NCBI GenBank assembly: GCA_021731325.1
Contig: JAKFXP010000071.1
Location: 1-7,181, forward strand
DNA length: 7,181 nt
Direction of reading: 5' to 3'
DNA from: Parcubacteria group bacterium
GTDB taxonomy: Bacteria; Patescibacteriota; Minisyncoccia; Phycocordibacterales; UBA12088
How positions within the stretch are numbered: position 1 is the stretch's first letter; each line of letters starts with the position of its first letter. Shown here piece by piece: positions 1-5,622 of this stretch. Under the pieces are notes generated by a model. The model was not told where the DNA came from. It ran no database searches and saw only the letters and a list, made by a program, of their open reading frames with translations. The position numbers were made by a program, and so were the translations under genes.

Positions 1-41
1 TTTATATACGGCTCAATATAAGAGTCCTGCGACACAAAAAC

Positions 42-70
42 TTGACAAATATATTATTGTGATATACAAT
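42..70 (+). promoter_or_regulatory. Sigma70-type promoter of the exported-protein operon
   Basis: A -35 box TTGACA (42-47) and a -10 box TACAAT (65-70) are separated by exactly 17 bp. This is a perfect -35 and a five-of-six -10 match to the bacterial housekeeping consensus. Transcription would begin near 77 and leave a leader of about 78 nt before the ATG at 155. It is the only promoter in the window with a good -35 element. The 41 bases upstream of it hold nothing I can identify. Confidence 0.85.
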
Positions 71-76
71 CAATTG

Positions 77-154
77 TGGACATTGAGTACGCTTGGTGGC
101 CAAACCCCGAGCATACGCTCGGTGCATTCAAACCCTTTTTCAAAGGAGAAAAAG
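77..154 (+). promoter_or_regulatory. Structured 5' leader with hairpins, the last covering the Shine-Dalgarno site
   Basis: Three short inverted repeats follow one another in the leader. TTGG/CCAA lies at 93-96 and 100-103. A clean 6-bp stem CCGAGC/GCTCGG lies at 107-112 and 117-122 with the loop ATAC. A 5-bp stem CCTTT/AAAGG lies at 134-138 and 142-146. The last stem pairs part of the Shine-Dalgarno stretch AAAGGAG (142-148), which stands 6 nt before the ATG at 155. Translation could therefore depend on opening that weak hairpin. No U-tract follows the middle hairpin, so it does not look like an attenuator. A regulatory role is inference from base pairing only. Confidence 0.4.
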
Positions 155-865
155 ATGAGGAAAACCTTAGGGAGAGTAGTCTCACTGCTCTTTGTCATTG
201 TAAGTTGTATACTTACTTCATTTGAGGTAGGGGCAACCGCATGGCACCCTTTTACGAGAACGGCACTCAGTGCATCTGACTTACTCACCGCAATATCTGA
301 ACCGAGTAGTCAGGTCACATTGAGTCAATTTCGTGATCGGGTGAACCTGGAACGTGCACAGCATGGTTTGTTAGCACTGCAAAACGACGCAGCGCTTGTG
401 GACTATCTGGTGAACCACACCGTTCAGGTGTCCTGCGAAAGTCTCTTTCCCAGCGTACTATTTGTGCTTGAACGCACCGATGGTCGTGGGAATTTTTCAA
501 CAAAGGCACGGGCCTGCAAACCATCGGAACAAATTCTGGTGGAGCGGGATACCAGTCGCCCCGTTGCAAGCCTTGATTGTGGGAATGTGATATTTAGCAC
601 GCCTACACCTACACCACCACCTGTCGTAAAGAAAAAACAGTGTGGTAGCACGGTAACACCGGTAGCCGCAAGAAACATGAACGGTTTTATTGGTATTCCA
701 ATCGGTGCAAATAGCACTGGTTCATCTGCTTCGGTAGCAGTCACTCCTAATGGAGCAGCTGCAGCAGCAAGTAGTGCCGGCAGTGGTGCTGGCGGCGGTA
801 TCGTGTATCCCCAAATTGGTGTTGCTGGCAACAGTGGTACCTACCAATCAACAACGTGTTATTAA
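155..865 (+). CDS. Secreted hypothetical protein with Pro/Thr linker and Gly/Ala/Ser-rich tail
   Basis: The predicted protein has 236 residues. The start at 155 is chosen because AAAGGAG lies 6 nt upstream and a signal peptide begins at once; in-frame upstream codons would overlap the promoter. Residues 1-29 form a Sec signal: basic MRKTLGR, a hydrophobic core, then GATA with likely cleavage after A29. Residues 52-90 form a short helical-looking region resembling the opening of CAP/SCP (YkwD-like) domains, but the rest of that fold is not recognisable. A Pro/Thr linker (149-158) leads to a low-complexity Gly/Ala/Ser/Thr tail (about 185-230). The mature part has five cysteines (94, 121, 142, 163, 235), the last next to the C-terminus. 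The lipoprotein gene follows after 17 nt, so the two probably share an mRNA and act at the cell surface. I recognise no family, and the function is unknown. Confidence 0.8.
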   Translation: MRKTLGRVVSLLFVIVSCILTSFEVGATAWHPFTRTALSASDLLTAISEPSSQVTLSQFRDRVNLERAQHGLLALQNDAALVDYLVNHTVQVSCESLFPSVLFVLERTDGRGNFSTKARACKPSEQILVERDTSRPVASLDCGNVIFSTPTPTPPPVVKKKQCGSTVTPVAARNMNGFIGIPIGANSTGSSASVAVTPNGAAAAASSAGSGAGGGIVYPQIGVAGNSGTYQSTTCY

Positions 866-882
866 AACACGAGGAGCGTAAA

Positions 883-1692
883 ATGAAGAAAAGTATACAA
901 CTGTGTTCAGTGTTTGTCACTGTATTTCTGTTTGGTTGTGCGTCAGTGCAGCACGAAATAATTACCAAAAATGGTGCCGTTACCTGGGATGAAGGTAAGC
1001 TTACGATGTTGGAGGAGTATACTCCTGACCAAACACAAAAGCTTGAAAAAATCTTAGGCAACAACAAAATCATCACCAATAACACTGGTGTTGACCATGC
1101 AGGTGGACCCCGTGTTGCAAGTACCAGCGTACTTGACGAAACCAATCAACTGGTCGTCAACAACGGTGGGAGCAATACCGGTACGATGCAAGACTTAATC
1201 CCAACCGCCGCACAAGCCGCTATTTATGGTGGTGCGATGGTAGGTGCACAGTCACTTGCAAACAGTGCTGCTGAATCGGTTGCGCGTATTAACGCTAATG
1301 GTAATGTACAGGCCGCTAAGAACTTGAAGCCAAGTAGCACGTACTTTAACAACAGTGATAGTAACAGTAACAGCGGTACCAACACCAACCAGCAGTCGCA
1401 AGACCAAGCGCAGTTGCAAGGTCAAGACCAAAGTCAAAAGGCAATCAACGCGCCTAAGACTACCGTAAGCACTACTGCGTATGGTGGAAATGCAGAGAGT
1501 ACTAGTAAAGCAGGGGCTATCGCTGGCGCAAATGCAGCAGCAGTTGCAAAGCCTGTGATTATAGGTGCTCCTCAGGTAAAACCTGGACACCCGCATCATC
1601 CAAAACCGCACCCTCATCATGAGGCGCCTAAGATAAAGGTGAACAATAGTACACACATTGTACAAAAGACTATAGGTATTATAGAGCAATAG
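883..1692 (+). CDS. Putative lipoprotein with Gln-rich segment and His/Pro-rich tail
   Basis: The predicted protein has 269 residues. The ATG at 883 is preceded by GAGGAG (871-876) with 6-nt spacing, which favours it over an in-frame GTG at 856 inside the previous gene. The N-terminus has two lysines, a hydrophobic stretch and LFGC, so C19 is the likely lipidated cysteine; Phe at position -2 is atypical for a lipobox. Residues 20-60 look soluble. Residues 108-131 are Ala/Gly-rich and mildly hydrophobic. Residues 156-186 are rich in Asn, Ser and Gln. Residues 236-246 hold six histidines spaced by Pro and Lys, a possible metal-binding or charge-switch tract. The gene is second in a two-gene unit closed by the terminator at 1713-1754. 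The sequence looks largely disordered, as expected of a cell-wall or surface component. I recognise no family. Confidence 0.8.
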   Translation: MKKSIQLCSVFVTVFLFGCASVQHEIITKNGAVTWDEGKLTMLEEYTPDQTQKLEKILGNNKIITNNTGVDHAGGPRVASTSVLDETNQLVVNNGGSNTGTMQDLIPTAAQAAIYGGAMVGAQSLANSAAESVARINANGNVQAAKNLKPSSTYFNNSDSNSNSGTNTNQQSQDQAQLQGQDQSQKAINAPKTTVSTTAYGGNAESTSKAGAIAGANAAAVAKPVIIGAPQVKPGHPHHPKPHPHHEAPKIKVNNSTHIVQKTIGIIEQ

Positions 1693-1711
1693 TACTACCA
1701 TTGCGGTAGTA
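1693..1711 (+). other. Hairpin directly after the lipoprotein stop codon
   Basis: TACTACC (1693-1699) and GGTAGTA (1705-1711) form a perfect 7-bp stem with the loop ATTGC, starting on the base after the stop codon. It stacks immediately before the terminator hairpin, so the mRNA would end in two tandem stems. It may protect the 3' end. No U-tract follows it directly. Confidence 0.5.
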
Positions 1712-1712
1712 T

Positions 1713-1754
1713 ATCCCGTCACACGACATACGTCTGTGGCGGGATTTTTATTTT
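1713..1754 (+). terminator. Intrinsic terminator of the exported-protein operon
   Basis: ATCCCGTCACA (1713-1723) pairs with TGTGGCGGGAT (1735-1745) over 11 positions, with one G-U pair. An inner GAC/GTC helix (1725-1727 and 1732-1734) extends it around an ATAC loop. The U-rich run TTTTTATTTT (1745-1754) follows at once. This is a textbook Rho-independent terminator and separates the operon from the glycosidase gene downstream. Confidence 0.9.
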
Positions 1755-1766
1755 GTTGAGTCCTCG

Positions 1767-1775
1767 TGCTACAGT
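1767..1775 (+). promoter_or_regulatory. Extended -10 box placed for a leaderless GH1 transcript
   Basis: TGC-TACAGT (1767-1775) matches an extended -10 element and ends 7 nt before the ATG at 1783. A transcript starting at the usual distance would begin at, or within a base of, the A of the start codon. There is no Shine-Dalgarno sequence before this ATG and no convincing -35 box; the expected position falls in the T-rich end of the preceding terminator. Confidence 0.55.
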
Positions 1776-1782
1776 ATCTGGT

Positions 1783-2946
1783 ATGTCAAAAAAACTAGAA
1801 TTTCCAAAAGGATTTTTGTGGGGCTCCGCTACCGCAAGTTACCAAGTAGAGGGTGGTATCGAACAGTGTGACTGGGCTGAAGGTGCACGGGCAGGCAAGG
1901 TGCCGGTATGCGGTGCTGCCTGCGATCACTACAATCGATACGAAGCCGACTTTGATATTGCACAATCACTGGGACACACCATCCACCGCTTCTCGGTTGA
2001 GTGGGCACGTATCGAACCAGAAGAAGGAGTGTTTAACGAGGAAGCGCTCGAACACTATCGTCAGGTACTTCGTGCACTCCATGCACGCGGCATGACACCT
2101 TCTATTACCTTGTGGCATTTTACGCTCCCACTCTGGCTCAGTGGTCGCGGAGGATGGGGACACAAAGACACTCCCGCAGTATTTGCTCGCTACTGTGCAA
2201 AGGTGGTAGAGGCACTTGGAGACTTGTGTGACAACTACGGCACGATTAATGAACCAATGGTGGTAGCGGGTATTGGATATTTGCGAGGCGCCTGGCCACC
2301 GTTTTACAAAAACGCATGGGTGCGGTATTACCGGGCACTCCTCAACATGACACGGGGGCACAATCAGGCATACCATGCGATAAAAAAAATGCGCGTCGAT
2401 GCACAAGTGGGTATCGTCAAACATACGATTGCGTATACCTCGAACGGCACGATAATAAATAGGATACGGGCATGGGCAGCAAACGTCATGTGGACTCGAC
2501 TCTTTATGTACCGCGTATACCGACACTGTGACTGGATTGGTCTTAATTATTACCACCGTACGATGTTTGGCGACACCCGCGACCTCCCCAAGACTGACTT
2601 TTGGTGGAATGTTGATCAGGAGGGAATCTATGAAGCATTGCACATCCTTGCTCGGTATAAGCGACCCATATATATCACCGAAACAGGATGTGCTGATGCG
2701 ACTGATCGATTACGAGCCGATTATATTCGCGATACGGTTCGCTGGACGCACAAAGCAATTGAGGAAGGAGTAGATGTACGTGCTTTTTGTTACTGGTCGC
2801 TCCTCGACAACTATGAGTGGGCAGAAGGGTTTGAAAAACGGTTTGGTCTCATTGAGGTTAACTTCGAGACTCAGGAGCGTACCCCACGTCCCTCGGCATA
2901 CGTGTACAAGGAGATTTGCGAACAAAACGGTCTCGCTATCGACTAG
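1783..2946 (+). CDS. GH1 family beta-glycosidase (beta-glucosidase/beta-galactosidase type)
   Basis: This 387-residue enzyme should hydrolyse beta-glycosides in the cytoplasm by a retaining mechanism, as it has no signal peptide. The GH1 N-terminal signature FPKGFLWGSATASYQVEGG spans residues 7-25, with sugar-binding Q21. The conserved His is H112 in WHFTLPLW. The acid/base is E157 in TINEP (usually TFNEP). The nucleophile is E300 in YITETG, where the normal ENG has become ETG. The aglycone/glycone loop YWSLLDNYEW (337-346) followed by KRFGL is the non-phosphorylated glucoside/galactoside type rather than the 6-phospho type. Typical family members are around 440-480 residues, so this is a compact form. 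The ATG at 1783 is preferred because the GH1 signature begins just after it. The terminator upstream and a -10 box near the ATG suggest its own promoter. The exact substrate cannot be read from sequence. Confidence 0.93.
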   Translation: MSKKLEFPKGFLWGSATASYQVEGGIEQCDWAEGARAGKVPVCGAACDHYNRYEADFDIAQSLGHTIHRFSVEWARIEPEEGVFNEEALEHYRQVLRALHARGMTPSITLWHFTLPLWLSGRGGWGHKDTPAVFARYCAKVVEALGDLCDNYGTINEPMVVAGIGYLRGAWPPFYKNAWVRYYRALLNMTRGHNQAYHAIKKMRVDAQVGIVKHTIAYTSNGTIINRIRAWAANVMWTRLFMYRVYRHCDWIGLNYYHRTMFGDTRDLPKTDFWWNVDQEGIYEALHILARYKRPIYITETGCADATDRLRADYIRDTVRWTHKAIEEGVDVRAFCYWSLLDNYEWAEGFEKRFGLIEVNFETQERTPRPSAYVYKEICEQNGLAID

Positions 2947-2958
2947 CAATAAACGGAG

Positions 2959-2973
2959 AGAGGTTCGACCTCT
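2959..2973 (+). other. Short hairpin between the GH1 and EamA genes
   Basis: AGAGGT (2959-2964) and ACCTCT (2968-2973) form a 6-bp stem with a TCG loop, 12 nt after the GH1 stop codon. No U-tract follows, so it is not a standard terminator. It may be a weak 3'-end or processing structure, or chance. Confidence 0.3.
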
Positions 2974-3029
2974 ATCATGGGATAAGTGGGGTGTTGGTAT
3001 ATATGGTGGGGTAGCAAGGTATTTTCGGG

Positions 3030-3035
3030 TACAAT
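3030..3035 (+). promoter_or_regulatory. -10 box placed for a leaderless EamA transcript
   Basis: TACAAT (3030-3035) ends 8 nt before the ATG at 3044. It matches five of six -10 consensus positions and is identical to the -10 of the promoter at 42-70. There is no Shine-Dalgarno sequence before the ATG, no TG extension and no good -35 box. The predicted start point lies within about two bases of the start codon. Confidence 0.5.
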
Positions 3036-3043
3036 ATATATGC

Positions 3044-3979
3044 ATGAGTCTTTGGATTATACTGGTTGTAATTGGGCAGTTGTTGAATGCGTGCGTTTCG
3101 CTCGTTGACAAATACATCGTTACCTCAGAGAGTGTAGTGTTACGGCCTCTGACATATACCTTTTGGATTAGCGTACTCTCGTCCGGCTCAGTGCTGATAT
3201 ACTGTTTTAGTTGGATTACCGTTCCGTTTGATGGACTGGAGATACCATCATTTTCACGGATACATGCACCCTCACTCTTGGTCGCGTCGCTCTCGGTGAC
3301 GGCCGGGTACTCATTTTTTACCGCACTCCTTTCGATGTTTACCGCACTTAAGGTGAGTGATGCATCCGACGTGGTGCCGGTAGTAGGTGGACTTAGTGCA
3401 CTCTTCACACTCTTACTTTCGTATACTTTTTTGGAAACCGTCCTTCCACAAAATTTCTTTTATGGGTTTATACTCCTCACCCTCGGCACCGTACTCGTGT
3501 CGAGGTTTCGCCTTACTTGGCGCACCATGTTGTCCTGTACCCATGCCGGGCTCATGTTTGGAGTACATTACGTCGTCTTGAAGGGTCTTTTTAATGCAAC
3601 CAATTTCGATACCGCGTTCTTCTGGTCACGCATGGCAATTGTATTTGTCGCCCTTTCAATGCTCTTGGTGCCCGAGTACTACGAAAAGATTATGATGCGC
3701 ACTCGTGCCGCGCAAGCGCGCGATGGGCTTATTGTGATTGGCAACAAAGTGCTGGCAGGACTCGGGAGTATTATTCTACTCAAAGCAATCGAACACGGCG
3801 ACGTGGCACTGGTGCAGGCGTTGGGGGGATTGCAGTATATCTTCTTGCTTATTATCGGTGCAGTCTTTGGGCGTATGATGACGCATGATTTTGGCGAAAA
3901 CAGTACTTCGCAAGGCGTGCTCCACAAGATGATATCCATACCCCTTATTGCCGCTGGTTTCTTTTTACTTTTTTTGTAA
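3044..3979 (+). CDS. EamA/DMT-superfamily transporter, ten predicted membrane helices
   Basis: The predicted protein has 311 residues and is almost entirely hydrophobic. Ten membrane segments can be placed at about 3-25, 36-58, 77-100, 109-129, 138-153, 163-183, 190-209, 228-248, 253-276 and 293-311. The length, helix count and two five-helix halves (1-155 and 160-311) fit the EamA family of drug/metabolite transporters, which export or exchange small metabolites such as amino acids or nucleotide sugars. The segment following TM3 (KVSDASDVVPVVGG) and its counterpart at 249-262 resemble the repeated EamA motif region. The ATG at 3044 sits on a -10-like box and starts directly in TM1; longer in-frame starts would run into the GH1 gene. 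The glycosidase gene begins 3 nt after the stop, so the two are probably co-transcribed. The substrate is unknown; the context suggests a sugar-related compound. Confidence 0.8.
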   Translation: MSLWIILVVIGQLLNACVSLVDKYIVTSESVVLRPLTYTFWISVLSSGSVLIYCFSWITVPFDGLEIPSFSRIHAPSLLVASLSVTAGYSFFTALLSMFTALKVSDASDVVPVVGGLSALFTLLLSYTFLETVLPQNFFYGFILLTLGTVLVSRFRLTWRTMLSCTHAGLMFGVHYVVLKGLFNATNFDTAFFWSRMAIVFVALSMLLVPEYYEKIMMRTRAAQARDGLIVIGNKVLAGLGSIILLKAIEHGDVALVQALGGLQYIFLLIIGAVFGRMMTHDFGENSTSQGVLHKMISIPLIAAGFFLLFL

Positions 3980-3982
3980 TCT

Positions 3983-5005
3983 ATGATGACGCTCATACAG
4001 ACGACGGTTAAGATCGTGATATATGTCGGGCTCATCGCGGGTGCATTGGTCCTATATGCGCTCTACCGTACACCAGTGCCTACGTCGATCACCTACGGCG
4101 TTTCGTTTAATACTCCCTATGTGCGTGAGCTGGGGTTGCCGTGGGAAGAAGTGTATACCGCTATGCTCGATGATCTCAAGGTGCGCCACCTGCGGCTTGC
4201 TGCACACTGGACGGTGATTGAGGCAGAAAAAGACGTGTGGAATTTTAGTGAGATGGATACGCAGATGCGTATGGCAGAAGAGTGGGGTGCAGACGTAGTG
4301 CTTGGGGTGGGGCGACGGTTGCCGCGCTGGCCGGAGTGTCACGTGCCGGAGTGGGCACAGAGTTTACCGTGGGACGCACAAAAAGAAGAGTTACGTGCCT
4401 ACATACGTGCAGTGGTAGAACGATACAAAGACAGTCCAGCCCTTGTGTACTGGCAAGTTGAGAACGAACCATTTTTGGGAGTGTACGCAACCGAGCAGTG
4501 CGGGACACTCGACACTGATTTTTTGGATGAGGAGATTGCACTCGTGCGCTCAATCGACCCGTCACACAAGATACTCGTGACCGACAGTGGTAACCTCGGT
4601 ACCTGGCAGGGTGCATACCGACGAGGGGATGTGTTTGGTACCAGTGTGTACGTACATCTGTATAACGAGCTTACTGGTCCGGTGAAGACGATACTGCCAC
4701 CTGAAACATACATAGTAAAACGTGCGCTGATGAATTTACTCTTTGGGACCAAAGACAGCGTGTTGATTGAGCTATCGGTTGAACCGTGGTTGAACACACC
4801 TATTGTCGATGCGCCCATACCAACCCAGCTTGAGCGCATGAGTATTGGGCAGTTTGATAGCATACTTTCGTACGCGCAGCATACGCGCTTTACCCGGCAG
4901 TACCTGTGGGGAGTAGAGTGGTGGTACTGGCTCTCCAAGCACGACCATCCCGAGTACTGGGATCGGGCGCGTACGCTGTATCAGCAATCCGAGTATACTG
5001 AGTGA
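3983..5005 (+). CDS. Membrane-anchored TIM-barrel glycoside hydrolase (clan GH-A, GH5/GH39-like)
   Basis: The predicted protein has 340 residues. A single hydrophobic segment (about 9-28) near the N-terminus looks like a signal anchor, which would place the catalytic domain outside the membrane. The rest fits a (beta/alpha)8 glycosidase. A barrel-start strand SITYGVSF (35-42) is followed by HLRLAAHW (69-76). The acid/base motif WQVENEP (157-163) has E162 as likely proton donor. A late strand VLIELSVEPW (260-269) offers E263 as the likely nucleophile, with E267 as alternative. WGVEWWYWL (309-317) resembles the final aromatic strand of clan GH-A enzymes. The exact GH family and substrate are not clear. 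Two consecutive ATG codons (3983 and 3986) are possible starts, and no Shine-Dalgarno site is visible in the 3-nt gap after the EamA gene, so translation is probably coupled to it. Confidence 0.8.
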   Translation: MMTLIQTTVKIVIYVGLIAGALVLYALYRTPVPTSITYGVSFNTPYVRELGLPWEEVYTAMLDDLKVRHLRLAAHWTVIEAEKDVWNFSEMDTQMRMAEEWGADVVLGVGRRLPRWPECHVPEWAQSLPWDAQKEELRAYIRAVVERYKDSPALVYWQVENEPFLGVYATEQCGTLDTDFLDEEIALVRSIDPSHKILVTDSGNLGTWQGAYRRGDVFGTSVYVHLYNELTGPVKTILPPETYIVKRALMNLLFGTKDSVLIELSVEPWLNTPIVDAPIPTQLERMSIGQFDSILSYAQHTRFTRQYLWGVEWWYWLSKHDHPEYWDRARTLYQQSEYTE

Positions 5006-5123
5006 TGTTCGATATAAAAAATGTAAAAACCATCTCGTGTCCTTCCTGTCCCCATATCCCATATCCGTCTTCGACACCGTCCACTTGCAGGAAACAGTAC
5101 CCACCAACGTGACTGATGAAGTA

Positions 5124-5156
5124 GAGAGAGTATGTATACCCAAATCTCTCATTTTT
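5124..5156 (+). terminator. Possible weak terminator of the EamA-glycosidase unit
   Basis: GAGAGA (5124-5129) pairs with TCTCTC (5145-5150). A small inner GTA/TAC helix lies at 5130-5132 and 5137-5139, with CCAAA bulged on the 3' side. ATTTTT (5151-5156) follows. It lies about 120 nt past the glycosidase stop and just before the end of the convergent TspO gene. The stem is AU-rich or mixed and bulged, so I rate it as only possible. The rest of 5006-5164 shows no convincing gene. Confidence 0.35.
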
Positions 5157-5164
5157 ACCGCACC

Positions 5165-5566
5165 CTACTTCCAATTAAGTACGGTAATGGTTAGTTGCAG
5201 TACGGTGGCAAATGATACCCATGCCAAGTAGGGTATTTGTGCATACATCACCCAGCGTATGTGGGGCGCTACTGCAACCATTGCCCAGACGATGGTACCG
5301 AGTATAAGCACGATATCAATCGAAGCGAGGAGGTTGTTACGCAATCCAAACTGCAGTGGAGTAAACGCAGCGTTGCATAGGAGGTTGAGCACGAAGGGCA
5401 GGGCAACACTAGAGGGAATATGCTTCTGCCATGCGGCATAGAAGACGGTGCCAAAGGATAGCGCAATACCCAGATACAGCACCGTCCATACGGGACCAAA
5501 GAGCCATGAGGGTGGTGCCCAAGAAGGTTTGATAAGTTGTGCGTACCACGTATATGCAGTGTTCAT
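5165..5566 (-). CDS. TspO/MBR family membrane protein, short four-helix form
   Basis: The predicted protein has 133 residues. It carries both hallmark regions of the tryptophan-rich sensory protein/peripheral benzodiazepine receptor family: WYAQLIKPSWAPPSWLFGP (7-25) with PVWTVLY (25-31), and PYLAWVSFATVLQLTITVLN (112-131). The middle has NLLCNAAFTPLQFGLRN (61-77). Hydrophobic segments fall at about 22-46, 54-72, 80-101 and 105-130. Family members usually have five helices and about 150-170 residues; here the helix that normally precedes the WY motif is absent, because the motif begins at residue 7. TspO proteins bind porphyrins, haem or sterols and act in stress signalling or tetrapyrrole handling. 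A lineage without haem synthesis would need another ligand, which is inference. The gene is divergent from the coiled-coil gene. A -10-like TATACT ends 7 nt before the ATG. Confidence 0.92.
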   Translation of the reverse strand: MNTAYTWYAQLIKPSWAPPSWLFGPVWTVLYLGIALSFGTVFYAAWQKHIPSSVALPFVLNLLCNAAFTPLQFGLRNNLLASIDIVLILGTIVWAMVAVAPHIRWVMYAQIPYLAWVSFATVLQLTITVLNWK

Positions 5567-5573
5567 CTCCTTT

Positions 5574-5579
5574 AGTATA
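5574..5579 (-). promoter_or_regulatory. -10 box placed for a leaderless tspO-like transcript
   Basis: Read on the minus strand, TATACT is followed by the seven bases AAAGGAG and then the ATG at 5566. AAAGGAG resembles a Shine-Dalgarno site, but it touches the ATG with no spacer and would lie at or upstream of the expected transcription start. It is therefore more likely to be spacer DNA than a ribosome site. No good -35 box is visible. Confidence 0.5.
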
Positions 5580-5622
5580 GCGCACTATGGGCTAGAGGTG
5601 CACAGCACTCCTCACACGCCCC

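Noticed and set aside
107..140. Leader hairpin as a transcription attenuator
   Set aside because: The first T-run after the 107-122 stem is 13 nt away, too far for intrinsic termination.
59..154. Upstream extension of the first gene to a GTG at 59
   Set aside because: It would start inside the -10 region of the promoter at 42-70 and lacks a Shine-Dalgarno site; the signal peptide and AAAGGAG both point to 155.
1753..1782. TTG at 1753 as start of the GH1 gene
   Set aside because: It lies in the U-tract of the terminator, and the extra ten residues match nothing in GH1; ATG 1783 fits the family start.
1966..2643. 225-codon open frame on the minus strand
   Set aside because: Entirely antisense to the GH1 gene, whose catalytic motifs are intact; the minus-strand translation has no recognisable domain.
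2710..3408. 232-codon open frame on the minus strand spanning the GH1-EamA gap
   Set aside because: Antisense to two well-supported genes; its Ser/Thr-rich translation looks like a by-product of their codon use.
4399..4938. 179-codon minus-strand open frame within the anchored glycosidase
   Set aside because: Antisense shadow; the plus-strand protein has coherent glycosidase motifs.
5037..5231. 64-codon plus-strand frame over the TspO 3' end
   Set aside because: No ribosome site, no family resemblance, and it overlaps a conserved TspO C-terminus antisense.
5567..5573. AAAGGAG before TspO as a Shine-Dalgarno site
   Set aside because: It abuts the ATG with no spacer and sits where transcription is expected to start, so a ribosome could hardly use it.
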